NCBI GenBank assembly: GCA_017627115.1
Contig: JAGAHK010000136.1
Location: 1 to 11,582, forward strand
DNA length: 11,582 bases
From: Bacillota bacterium
GTDB taxonomy: Bacteria; Bacillota; Clostridia; Lachnospirales; CAG-274
Direction: 5' to 3'
Position 1 is the stretch's first letter. The number at the start of each line of letters is the position of its first letter. The translations under genes were made by a program, and so were the position numbers. Of the stretch, positions 1 to 6,284 are shown one piece after another. The notes beneath the pieces were generated by a model. The model was not told the DNA's origin. It did no database searches and was given only the letters and a program-made list of their open reading frames with translations.

Positions 1-170
1 AACTATGGATTCATTATGCAGTGACTGAGCTTTACTCAGCCGGGTTTCCCCATTCGGATATCTCCGGATCGCAGGCTATGTGCGCCTCCCCGAAGCTTTT
101 CGCAGCTTTTTGCGTCCTTCATCGGTTCTTGATGCCAAGGCATTCACCCTTTGCTCTTATTAGCTTGACC
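1..170 (-). rRNA. rrl: 23S ribosomal RNA, 5' end (partial)
   Basis: This is the first ~170 nt of large-subunit rRNA, read on the minus strand; the rest lies beyond the left edge. The minus strand starts GGTCAAGCTAATAAG, then carries domain I hallmarks: GGTGAATGCCTTGGCA, CGATGAAGGACG, CCGAATGGGGAAACCC and TGAATCCATAG, all in the order known from bacterial 23S. The mature 5' end is placed at about 170 by analogy with other clostridial 23S genes and could be off by a few bases. No 16S 3' end or tRNA gene is found upstream: the next gene on that side is hisI, ending at 764. A short ORF on the other strand here is an artefact. Confidence 0.96.
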
Positions 171-195
171 TGTGTTTTAAAAATTCTTTCGTCAG

Positions 196-305
196 AAAAA
201 TTTTTTGAAGTTCAAAAATTTTTCTTCCTCTGTCTTTTTAAAACTTTGATGCAAAATTTTTTCAGAGGAATTTTTTTGGGGTTCAAAAATTTTCTTTCTT
301 ACCCC
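196..305 (-). repeat. Cluster of three hairpins just before 23S
   Basis: In transcript order: a weak GGGGT/ACCCC pairing (arms 301-305 and 278-282); a strong hairpin with arms TTCCTCTG (225-232) and CAGAGGAA (263-270), whose loop holds a further 8-bp AT pairing with one G-U; and a near-perfect AT hairpin at 196-223. The last two are likely to form in the precursor RNA and may guide processing of 23S. Confidence 0.55.
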
Positions 306-524
306 TTTTCACGATTGCCCCGTTCGCCGAAGCATTTCGTAAAAAATTTCTCTCAATTTTAGTTTTGCAATGTTTGCCTCGTTTGTCAAAAAGTAACTTT
401 ACTCACTTTTTAACATTCTTTCGTTTGAGATTGATATATTGAGAATTAAATCAACGGAAAAACTTTACTTAGTAATTACTAAAATAGTTTTTGTTTAACT
501 TTAATTCATTTTGATTTACTCTTT

Positions 525-591
525 CAAGTAAACCTCAATGTCGTTGTGTTTGTATTCTGTTTTCAAGTTTCAGACAGGTAAACCACAATGT
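525..591 (-). repeat. Two 17-base direct copies, 50 bp apart
   Basis: CAAGTAAACCTCAATGT (525-541) and CAGGTAAACCACAATGT (575-591) match at 15 of 17 positions in direct orientation, inside the 23S leader. The function is unknown. Confidence 0.7.
552..571 (-). promoter_or_regulatory. boxA-like antitermination sequence (tentative)
   Basis: The minus strand carries ACTTGAAAACAGAATAC, close to the CTTTGAAAACTGAATA-type sequence seen in leaders and spacers of Bacillota rRNA operons, where it is associated with boxA antitermination. The match is by eye and imperfect. Confidence 0.35.
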
Positions 592-607
592 TTTACCCAT
601 TATTTAA

Positions 608-629
608 GCACTGCCCATTTGAACAGTGC
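608..629 (-). promoter_or_regulatory. Hairpin at the predicted 5' end of the 23S transcript
   Basis: Perfect 6-bp inverted repeat GCACTG/CAGTGC with a 10-nt loop. Its outer edge coincides with the predicted transcription start, so the RNA would begin with this stem-loop. It could protect the 5' end or act as an operator. Confidence 0.5.
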
Positions 630-632
630 CTA

Positions 633-664
633 ATTATAGTACCACAACAAAAAACATTTGTCAA
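633..664 (-). promoter_or_regulatory. Strong rRNA-type promoter for 23S
   Basis: On the minus strand a perfect -35 (TTGACA, 659-664) is followed by a 17-bp spacer and a -10 TACTAT at 636-641; the overlapping TATAAT at 633-638 would give a 20-bp spacer and is less likely. The predicted start is about 629. Box quality, spacing and the A-tract DNA just upstream are typical of rRNA promoters. The promoter points away from hisI and toward 23S. Confidence 0.85.
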
Positions 665-697
665 CACTTTTTTTAAATTTTTTTCAAAATTTTTTAT
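665..697 (-). promoter_or_regulatory. UP-like A-tract region
   Basis: Immediately upstream of the -35 box the minus strand is almost all A and T, with phased A-runs and AAATTT-type steps. This is how UP elements that bind the RNA polymerase alpha C-terminal domain look at rRNA promoters. Composition is seen directly; the function is inferred. Confidence 0.55.
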
Positions 698-763
698 AAA
701 GCACAAATCCTTGATAAACGCCTTGCGCATTTTCTTTTTTTTGCCGTTTCAAACTGCTTTTTA

Positions 764-1093
764 TCAATTATTTTCGGGTTTAAAACTTTCGACCTTTCTG
801 TAGAAACAACTGTAATTACCCGTATGACACGCAGCACCCACCTGCTCTATCAATAAAAGCACGGTATCGCAGTCGCAGTCATACCTTATTTCCTTTACAT
901 ACTGAAAATGTCCGCTCGTCTCGCCCTTTACCCAAAGGCTTTGACGTGAACGGCTGAAATAAGTCGCCTTACCCGTTTTCACGGTCAGGTCGAACGCCTC
1001 TTGGTTCATATAGGCAAGCATAAGCACCTCTTTTGTCTTGCAGTCCTGCGCAATGGCGGGTATAAGCCCCTGTTCGTTAAATTTAAGTTCCAT
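764..1093 (-). CDS. hisI: Phosphoribosyl-AMP cyclohydrolase HisI
   Basis: Cytoplasmic enzyme that opens the adenine ring of phosphoribosyl-AMP, the third step of histidine synthesis. The 109-aa protein has family signatures [15 protein letters not shown] (47-61), YDCDCD (71-76) and [12 protein letters not shown] (88-99). Cysteines 73, 89 and 96 have the spacing of the zinc ligands, and D72, D74 and D76 are the likely metal-binding acids. The length is that of stand-alone HisI; the HisE pyrophosphohydrolase domain fused in many bacteria is absent, so hisE must be elsewhere. The ATG at 1093 is set by AAGGAG five bases upstream, and hisF ends 11 bp before it. This is the last his gene; no clear terminator follows. 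Confidence 0.96.
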   Translation of the reverse strand: MELKFNEQGLIPAIAQDCKTKEVLMLAYMNQEAFDLTVKTGKATYFSRSRQSLWVKGETSGHFQYVKEIRYDCDCDTVLLLIEQVGAACHTGNYSCFYRKVESFKPENN

Positions 1094-1104
1094 ATTATCT
1101 CCTT

Positions 1105-1869
1105 TTATCTCAACCTCACGGGTATCCCCTCATTTGCAAGATACCTTTTCAGGTCCGTAATATCCAGCTCTCTGTAATGGAAAAGGCTTGCGGCAAGTGC
1201 AGCTTCCGCGCCGCCGTCTGTGAGGGCTTCGGCAAAATGCTCCATCGTACCTGCGCCGCCGCTTGCGATAACGGGTATCTGTACGGCATCCGAAACAGCC
1301 TTTGTCAGCGGTATATCATAGCCCGCCTTTGTGCCGTCACAGTCCATACTTGTCAGCAATATCTCGCCTGCACCGCGCCTTTCGGCTTCCACAGCCCACT
1401 CCACGGCATCCTTGCCCGTATTCACACGGCCGCCGTTTAAGTATACATCAAAACCGTCACTGCCGATACGTTTTTTAGCATCTATCGCAACAACGACACA
1501 TTGGTTGCCGAAACGCTCCGCCGCCTCGTTTATCAGTTCGGGGCGTTTTACTGCCGCCGAATTCACGGAGATCTTGTCCGCACCTGCCGAAAGTATCGCA
1601 CGGAAATCCTCAACGGTACGTATACCGCCGCCGACAGTGAGCGGAATAAACACTTCCTCCGCAGTACGCGCCACCACATCAAGCATTATGTTCCGCGCAT
1701 CCGAAGATGCCGTTATATCGAGAAAAACTATCTCGTCCGCCATGGAACGGTTGTAGTATGCGGCTATCTCAACGGGGTCGCCCGCATCCTTTAAATTAAC
1801 AAAATTAACCCCTTTTACCACCCTGCCGTTTTTCACGTCAAGACAGGGTATTATACGTTTTGTGTGCAT
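1105..1869 (-). CDS. hisF: Imidazole glycerol phosphate synthase, cyclase subunit HisF
   Basis: TIM-barrel subunit that joins PRFAR with ammonia from HisH, giving imidazole glycerol phosphate and AICAR. Numbered from the upstream TTG (1878), the catalytic acids are D14 (in [14 protein letters not shown]) and D133 (in VVAIDAK); phosphate-binding loops TVGGGIR and [10 protein letters not shown] are present. I place the start at the ATG at 1869 (254 aa): AAAGGTG lies 10 bases upstream, whereas the TTG at 1878 sits almost on that site and overlaps the yitT stop. Length is normal for HisF. Its partner hisH lies about 3.8 kb upstream in the same gene string, separated by cargo genes and hisA, although the two proteins form one complex. 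Confidence 0.96.
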   Translation of the reverse strand: MHTKRIIPCLDVKNGRVVKGVNFVNLKDAGDPVEIAAYYNRSMADEIVFLDITASSDARNIMLDVVARTAEEVFIPLTVGGGIRTVEDFRAILSAGADKISVNSAAVKRPELINEAAERFGNQCVVVAIDAKKRIGSDGFDVYLNGGRVNTGKDAVEWAVEAERRGAGEILLTSMDCDGTKAGYDIPLTKAVSDAVQIPVIASGGAGTMEHFAEALTDGGAEAALAASLFHYRELDITDLKRYLANEGIPVRLR

Positions 1870-1874
1870 AGTAT

Positions 1875-2735
1875 TCAAGCACCTTTCTTCTTTTTTATAT
1901 GCGCTCCCACGATCTCCGACACATCCGAAATGGTCGCGAAAGCCGAGCCTTCGTCTTCCTTTATAATGCGTTTGAGTTCGCTTAACTCAATTCGCGTTAC
2001 AACACAGTAAAGCACTATCTTTTTGCCGCTTATCAGACCTTCGCCTTCCAAAAGGGTAACAGTCCTGCCAAGCTGTTTGTATATCTTGTCGGCTATCCTT
2101 TCGCCGTTTTCGGTGATTATCATGACCGCCTTGCCCTGTTCAAAGCCCGTTTCCACCATATCTATGACCTTTGAAGTGATAAAATAAGTCAGTATGCTGT
2201 AAAGAGCCCTGTCTGCACCGAAAATAAAGCCTGCTATCGTATATATAACAAGATTAAACCCAAGAATTATCTGCCCCGTCGAAAATGACGTGCGCTTGCT
2301 CAGAAGCAGCGAAAGCGTGTCCATACCGTCAACACAGCCGCCCGCGCGCATAACGAGCCCAACGCCGATACCGAGGAAAACACCGCCGTATACCGTAGCC
2401 AGAAGAGGGTCGTCCGTCACTTCCTCCATATCCTCAAACGCAGCAAGCAAAAGCGAAAAAACTATCATCGCAAACGCCGCCTTGAACGCAAACGTCCTGC
2501 CAAGCTGCTTTAAGCCAAGCACAAGAAACGGGATATTGATAATAACGATAAACAGGCTCAAAGGCACTTTCGTAAGGTTGTTAAGTATGATAGATATGCC
2601 GACTATGCCGCCGTCAAGGATATTTTTCGCAACAAGGAATTCCTCAATGGCAAAAGCCGCCACCGCCGAACCGACAGCTATCATCAAATACGAAAAAATA
2701 AGCTGCGGTATGTTTAACTTCGCCTTTTTTTCCAT
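1875..2735 (-). CDS. YitT-family membrane protein (DUF2179)
   Basis: Integral membrane protein of 286 aa with about five hydrophobic segments (roughly 11-33, 58-76, 83-101, 110-130, 153-173) and a cytosolic C-terminal DUF2179-type domain (~224-278), ending in a lysine-rich tail. The loop [12 protein letters not shown] (131-142) matches the conserved glycine-rich turn of this family. The family's substrate is not established; export or uptake roles have been proposed. The gene lies between hisA (9-bp gap) and hisF (5-bp gap), translated from GGTGG four bases before the ATG, so it is almost surely co-transcribed with them. Whether it has anything to do with histidine is open; a passenger role is equally possible. 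Confidence 0.9.
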   Translation of the reverse strand: MEKKAKLNIPQLIFSYLMIAVGSAVAAFAIEEFLVAKNILDGGIVGISIILNNLTKVPLSLFIVIINIPFLVLGLKQLGRTFAFKAAFAMIVFSLLLAAFEDMEEVTDDPLLATVYGGVFLGIGVGLVMRAGGCVDGMDTLSLLLSKRTSFSTGQIILGFNLVIYTIAGFIFGADRALYSILTYFITSKVIDMVETGFEQGKAVMIITENGERIADKIYKQLGRTVTLLEGEGLISGKKIVLYCVVTRIELSELKRIIKEDEGSAFATISDVSEIVGAHIKKKKGA

Positions 2736-2744
2736 ATTTCCACC

Positions 2745-3461
2745 TTATTTCTGATATTTTTCGATAACCTCTTTCAAATCAAGAGCGCCGTTGAAAAGCG
2801 CCTTTCCTATAATAACGCCCGAAGCGCCGATATTCTTCACATTTTCAATATCCTGCATAGTGCTTACACCGCCGCTTGCAATGATATTCATACCCGTTTT
2901 TTCGATAAGGTCTTTCGTGGACTCGATATTCGGACCGCTCATCATGCCATCCTTTGAAATATCGGTGTAGATAACATCCTCAACACCGTATCCCTTCATT
3001 TTAAGGCAGAGTTCCACCGCCGAAACGCCGCTGACTTCCTCCCAGCCCGAAATAGCCGCCATACCGTTTTTCGCATCCACACCAAGAGCTATCTTTGTGC
3101 CGTATTTCTCGACTGCCGTTTTCACAAGCCCGGGATTTTTCACCGCCGCCGTGCCTATTATAACTCTCGATGCGCCCGCCGATATACGCGCCTCAATGTC
3201 CTCTATGGTACGCACGCCGCCGCCCGTTTCAATAGGTATATCAAAAGCCTTGCGTATATGCTTTATGGTATCTGTTACAAAAGTCTTTCCGTAGCGTGCG
3301 CCGTCAAGATCCACCAGATGAAGATATGTAGCACCCTTTTTTACCCACTGCTCCGCAGCGCGGACAGGGTCGTCGTTGAATACCTCAACATTGTCGAATT
3401 TTCCTTGCGTAAGACGTACCGCCTTGCCGTCAATAATGTCAATTGCAGGATAGATCTGCAT
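2745..3461 (-). CDS. hisA: ProFAR isomerase HisA
   Basis: TIM-barrel isomerase converting ProFAR to PRFAR (Amadori rearrangement), fourth step of the pathway. The 238-aa length is standard. Catalytic aspartates are D8 (YPAIDIIDGKAVRL) and D129 (LGVDAKNG), with T166 in YTDIS as the expected third active-site residue; phosphate loops are ETGGGVR (78-84) and ASGGVS (195-200). The start at 3461 has GGGAGG seven bases upstream, which lies inside the end of the preceding unknown gene: the two reading frames overlap by 23 bp. HisA and HisF are homologous barrels, normally adjacent; here yitT sits between them. Confidence 0.97.
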   Translation of the reverse strand: MQIYPAIDIIDGKAVRLTQGKFDNVEVFNDDPVRAAEQWVKKGATYLHLVDLDGARYGKTFVTDTIKHIRKAFDIPIETGGGVRTIEDIEARISAGASRVIIGTAAVKNPGLVKTAVEKYGTKIALGVDAKNGMAAISGWEEVSGVSAVELCLKMKGYGVEDVIYTDISKDGMMSGPNIESTKDLIEKTGMNIIASGGVSTMQDIENVKNIGASGVIIGKALFNGALDLKEVIEKYQK

Positions 3462-3843
3462 AATCGTCCCTCCCTTGTTGTATACATTTTTTGGTTAATG
3501 CTAAATATAATTCTTCTTGTTCGGGGTCGAAAATGATATTTACCATTTCAATATCTTCAAAGCCCCGTTTTATTTCCATATAATATGATGTTCTCGAAAC
3601 CAAAAGCCCTCTGTTGCCTTTTAAGCCCTGCGTGTGCCAGCGGTCGGAAATTTCATGCAAAAACTTCCGTAAAGCTGTTTCGGAGACCTCGCCGAGTTCC
3701 GCCGTGACCACATGGTCGTCTTCAAACTTCCAATATCTCTCCACATGGTATTTTATGTTTCGGCTCAGTATATTAAGCCTTTTTTCGGCAACGTCCACCG
3801 CCTTTGCCGCCGTTTCCGAGATTATAAAAAATACTATTGTCAA
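3439..3843 (-). CDS. Unknown 134-aa protein overlapping hisA
   Basis: I do not recognise this protein. It is soluble, mixed charge, without signal peptide beyond a short hydrophobic start (MTIVFFIIS), and has Trp- and Arg-rich stretches (YWKFEDDHVV at ~37-46, SDRWHTQGLKG at ~66-76). It probably starts at the TTG at 3843, because AAAGGAG lies eight bases before it and no ATG is well placed. The gene begins 45 bp after the PIN toxin gene and its last 23 bp overlap hisA, so translation of the two is likely coupled. A coding origin is supported by the ribosome site and protein-like composition, not by homology. Confidence 0.65.
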   Translation of the reverse strand: MTIVFFIISETAAKAVDVAEKRLNILSRNIKYHVERYWKFEDDHVVTAELGEVSETALRKFLHEISDRWHTQGLKGNRGLLVSRTSYYMEIKRGFEDIEMVNIIFDPEQEELYLALTKKCIQQGRDDYADLSCN

Positions 3844-3888
3844 ATTTACTGCTCCTTTGCGGATTTGGGGAGGTTTGCTTCTTTGGTT

Positions 3889-4293
3889 TTAATGTGTAAC
3901 ATATTTGTCGATAAAGTCCGAGGGTGCCATGATTCTGGGTTTTTCTATATCGACATCCGTGAAGTCTTTATCTCCCGTTATGAATATATCAATATTTTCG
4001 ATTATTGCGGTATATAATACAGGGTAATCATTTATATCCCTTATTTCAAAAAGACCTTTTTCAAAAGTTTTGGGCGTGTAAACAAATTCATAGCTTAATT
4101 CGGTTAAAAACTTATCTATTACTTTCTTTTTTGACGGAAACTTTTTTTCTGCCACAGCAATGAGTTCATCAGTGACAAAGGATGAAAGAACAAGCTGATG
4201 TTCCTGTGTTATATATTGAAGCATTTGCATGAACTTTTTGCTTGGAAAGAACAGTATTGATATAAGTACATTCGTGTCAAGCATTATTCGCAT
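3889..4293 (-). CDS. PIN-domain toxin of an AbrB-PIN pair
   Basis: Predicted metal-dependent ribonuclease of the PIN toxin type (COG1569-like, VapC relatives). The 134-aa protein shows the acidic active-site set in order: D6 in MLDTNVLIS, E43 in VTDELIAV, D89 in RDINDYPVLYTA, and D108 in TGDKDF. In such pairs the toxin cleaves RNA unless its antitoxin binds it. The start overlaps the 3' end of the antitoxin gene by 10 bp, the usual coupled arrangement. An in-frame ATG four codons in could also serve. It sits inside the his gene string between hisH and hisA. The target RNA cannot be told from sequence. Confidence 0.9.
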   Translation of the reverse strand: MRIMLDTNVLISILFFPSKKFMQMLQYITQEHQLVLSSFVTDELIAVAEKKFPSKKKVIDKFLTELSYEFVYTPKTFEKGLFEIRDINDYPVLYTAIIENIDIFITGDKDFTDVDIEKPRIMAPSDFIDKYVTH

Positions 4294-4553
4294 TTATAAA
4301 TATCACTTCTTTCTGCTCGTACTTCCTTAACCATGTTTACAATATCTTGTTCGTTTTCGATTCCCAGTTCTTCTGCCGTTCCGGTAAATTCCTTTTGAGC
4401 GCTTAGTAAAGCACCGACCGAGGCATTCATTATGACTATTTTATTGCCGTCATTAACAAAAAGCACTTTATCCCCGTCTTTTACGCCCAATTGCTTTCTG
4501 ATGCTGATAGGAATTGTTATTTGTCCTTTAGATGTTACTTTAGCAAGTTCCAT
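4284..4553 (-). CDS. AbrB/SpoVT-type antitoxin
   Basis: DNA-binding antitoxin of 89 aa. Residues 1-43 form a swapped-hairpin AbrB domain (MELAKVTSKGQITIPISIRK, then LGVKDGDKVLFV), and the acidic C-terminal half should bind and neutralise the PIN toxin encoded just downstream. I start it at the ATG at 4553 because AAGGAG lies eight bases upstream and the protein then begins exactly at the domain; a longer frame opens 20 codons earlier without support. It has its own promoter (4605-4633), and by analogy with the family it probably represses it, alone or with the toxin. Confidence 0.92.
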   Translation of the reverse strand: MELAKVTSKGQITIPISIRKQLGVKDGDKVLFVNDGNKIVIMNASVGALLSAQKEFTGTAEELGIENEQDIVNMVKEVRAERSDIYKCE

Positions 4554-4584
4554 AATTTTCACTCCTTTAATATGCCGTTCGTGC

Positions 4585-4600
4585 TCCTTACATTCCTTAC
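4585..4600 (-). repeat. Tandem 7-base repeat at the antitoxin start site
   Basis: GTAAGGA occurs twice (4594-4600, 4585-4591) with a 9-bp period right at the predicted transcription start. It is a possible antitoxin operator; the second copy also resembles a ribosome site. Confidence 0.4.
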
Positions 4601-4604
4601 TTTT

Positions 4605-4633
4605 ATTATACATCCTTGCTGCTTTTTAGTCAA
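4605..4633 (-). promoter_or_regulatory. Promoter of the AbrB-PIN module
   Basis: TTGACT (4628-4633), 17-bp spacer, TATAAT (4605-4610) on the minus strand, predicted start near 4598. It gives the toxin-antitoxin genes, and possibly hisA-yitT-hisF-hisI behind them, transcription independent of the main his promoter. Confidence 0.85.
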
Positions 4634-4653
4634 TCAATGAAATTACAGAGGAA

Positions 4654-4989
4654 TTACAGTTCCAATTCAATTTTCTCATTTCCCGCAAACGCCTCATTCC
4701 TCGTCTTATCAGCCACGGTTATTTCGATACATTTTGCGTAATACATATCATCATTTATTCGGCTGTCCTCGTACAATTCGGGCACGGGCAGTTTTTCGCC
4801 CTCAAATTCCAGCTCGCTCATGCCGAAACCTATAACATATTTGTCGTTGTATTCATCGGGTATATCTGCGGGCTTTGCATATGTGTAATATCTGCGCGTT
4901 TCGTATATATGCACTGCCACAAGGTCAAAAACCGAGATATATTTTCGCAGTGTGCCTAATTTCATATCATATATAAAATTATCTTCCAT
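4654..4989 (-). CDS. Unknown acidic 111-aa protein
   Basis: I do not recognise a family. It is a small soluble, acidic, tyrosine-rich protein (e.g. HIYETRRYYTYAKPADIPDE) ending in IELEL, with no membrane segment or clear motif. I start it at the ATG at 4989, five bases after the stop of the DUF3592-like gene, with AAAGGA about nine bases upstream; an in-frame start 20 codons earlier would overlap that gene and has no better ribosome site. The close spacing suggests it works with, or at least is translated after, the membrane protein before it. The antitoxin promoter begins 20 bp beyond its end. Confidence 0.65.
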   Translation of the reverse strand: MEDNFIYDMKLGTLRKYISVFDLVAVHIYETRRYYTYAKPADIPDEYNDKYVIGFGMSELEFEGEKLPVPELYEDSRINDDMYYAKCIEITVADKTRNEAFAGNEKIELEL

Positions 4990-4993
4990 TTTG

Positions 4994-5677
4994 TCAAATC
5001 CTTTCTTTCGGAGCAAAATAATATATTTTCGGCATTTTTCCCGAATCAACGTAAATTTTTATTCTGTCGCCCTGCTTGTAGGGGCATTTTCCCGAAAGGT
5101 ACGGTTTGCTTGCAAATTCGTATTTCTTTCCGTTTAAAGTACAGCTGCAAATTATCCGAAACCGCGGGGTTATGCCTATCTCATTCACGCGTTCTTCTTT
5201 CCACTGCGTGAAAACAAGATATTTTTTACCGCGCTCAAGCCGTAGACCGTGAAGAAAATGCCAAACCGAAAGGCAGAACGCCGTAAGATATATTGATGCT
5301 AAAATAATTATCATCAAAGCGTTGCGGTAAATATTGATGCTTATATCCGCAGTCGATTTTGACGGGTTCACAGGGTCATAATATACGGTGATGTCTTTGC
5401 CCTCTTTTACGGTTTTCCACCACAGTTTTGTAATGCCGTCATATTCCGTGCCGCCGACATTGTAATTGTAGGACACAAGCCACATATGCCCGCGGTTTAC
5501 GGGGGAGTAATACACGCTTTCGACCTTGCCGTTTGTTATAGTGTATCTTTGTTTTAAACCGCGGAATTCGTTTGCTTCATTGTATAATGAAAACAGTGCG
5601 ATAATAAGAATCGGCAAAATTATGACCGTGTAAAACAATATCTCTTTCAAAAAATCGAAGATAAGCTTTTTGCGCAT
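4994..5677 (-). CDS. DUF3592-like membrane protein
   Basis: A 227-aa protein with two membrane helices (~12-32 and ~118-142). The segment between them has the DUF3592 pattern: TNGKVESVYY (48-57), SYNYNVGGTEYDG (69-81) and GKDITVYYDPVNPSKS (93-108). A second soluble domain follows the second helix and repeats a similar theme (CTLNGKKYEFASKPY, then GDRIKIYVD). The role of such proteins is unknown. ATG at 5677 has AAGGAG five bases upstream; hisH ends nine bases before that, so the two are co-transcribed. The next gene starts five bases after its stop. Confidence 0.8.
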   Translation of the reverse strand: MRKKLIFDFLKEILFYTVIILPILIIALFSLYNEANEFRGLKQRYTITNGKVESVYYSPVNRGHMWLVSYNYNVGGTEYDGITKLWWKTVKEGKDITVYYDPVNPSKSTADISINIYRNALMIIILASIYLTAFCLSVWHFLHGLRLERGKKYLVFTQWKEERVNEIGITPRFRIICSCTLNGKKYEFASKPYLSGKCPYKQGDRIKIYVDSGKMPKIYYFAPKERI

Positions 5678-5686
5678 ATATTCTCC

Positions 5687-6283
5687 TTACAGCGACGCGA
5701 AATTTTTCAATATCCTCAAGCCCACATCGCCGCTTTTTTCGGGGTGGAACTGCAAGGCAAAAATATTGTCTTTCTGCACTGCCACCTGTATCTCCTTACC
5801 GTAATCGACAGTCGCGGAAACAACGGGCGCATCCGTTTCAAGGTAGTAGGAGTGTACAAAATACACATACGGACTTTCGCCCGTACCCTCAAACAGCGGC
5901 GCGCGCATTTTTACATTAAGGTTGTTCCAGCCGATATGCGGCTTTTTCACATTGTCGGGCAGAAGAACTATCTTGCCGGGGATAAGCCCCAATCCCTCAT
6001 ACTCACCGTATTCATAGCTTTTGTCAAACACCATCTGCATACCGAGACAAATGCCCAAAAACGGCTTTTTCTCCTCGACTGCCTTGTAGATGACTTTGTC
6101 AAAGCCTTTTTCGCGTATGGTACGTATGGCATCGCCGAAGGCACCCACGCCGGGCAAAACAAGCCTTTCCGCACGCTCCATAACGGAAACATCGTCCGTC
6201 ACCACAGCTTCAAATCCCAAATATTCAAATGCTTTCTGCACAGAACGCAGATTGCCCATTCCGTAATCAATTATTGCTATCAT
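5687..6283 (-). CDS. hisH: Imidazole glycerol phosphate synthase, glutaminase subunit HisH
   Basis: Class I glutamine amidotransferase that releases ammonia from glutamine and passes it to HisF. The 198-aa protein has the complete triad: nucleophile C79 in GICLGMQ, and H180 and E182 in QFHPEKSG. The oxyanion-strand motif LVLPGVGAFGDA (41-52) and the interface motif HIGWN (116-120) are also intact. The ATG at 6283 has GAGGAG six bases upstream, and the preceding gene stops one base before it, with the ribosome site inside that gene. Unrelated genes flank it on both sides, so it is isolated from hisB and hisA while keeping the canonical order. Confidence 0.97.
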   Translation of the reverse strand: MIAIIDYGMGNLRSVQKAFEYLGFEAVVTDDVSVMERAERLVLPGVGAFGDAIRTIREKGFDKVIYKAVEEKKPFLGICLGMQMVFDKSYEYGEYEGLGLIPGKIVLLPDNVKKPHIGWNNLNVKMRAPLFEGTGESPYVYFVHSYYLETDAPVVSATVDYGKEIQVAVQKDNIFALQFHPEKSGDVGLRILKNFASL

Positions 6284-6284
6284 T

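Larger units (their letters stand above)
171..629 (-). other. Pre-23S leader, AT-rich, no gene
   Basis: This 459-base stretch lies between the predicted start of transcription (~629) and mature 23S (~170). I see no credible protein gene on either strand. It is rich in A and T runs and contains, in transcript order, a start-site hairpin (608-629), two similar 17-base copies (575-591, 525-541), a boxA-like stretch (552-571), a 14-bp palindrome (469-482) and three hairpins (301-278, 270-225, 223-196). That fits a transcribed, processed rRNA leader. The 5' strand of the RNase III processing stem should lie near 171-300, but its partner is beyond the window. No 16S, 5S or tRNA sequence is recognisable in it. 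Confidence 0.7.

Noticed and set aside
21..362. Open frame across the start of the window on the plus strand
   Set aside because: It lies antisense to the 23S rRNA 5' end and the AT-rich leader; Phe/Lys-rich low-complexity translation.
171..764. 16S rRNA 3' end or spacer tRNA upstream of 23S
   Set aside because: I looked for the complement of GGATCACCTCCTTT and for tRNA T-loop signatures (GGTTCGAATC type) and found none.
588..803. 71-codon open frame on the plus strand
   Set aside because: It covers the rRNA promoter and the end of hisI on the other strand and is low-complexity.
764..1093. HisI-HisE fusion
   Set aside because: The protein is 109 aa and ends just after the HisI cysteine motif; no HisE domain follows in any frame.
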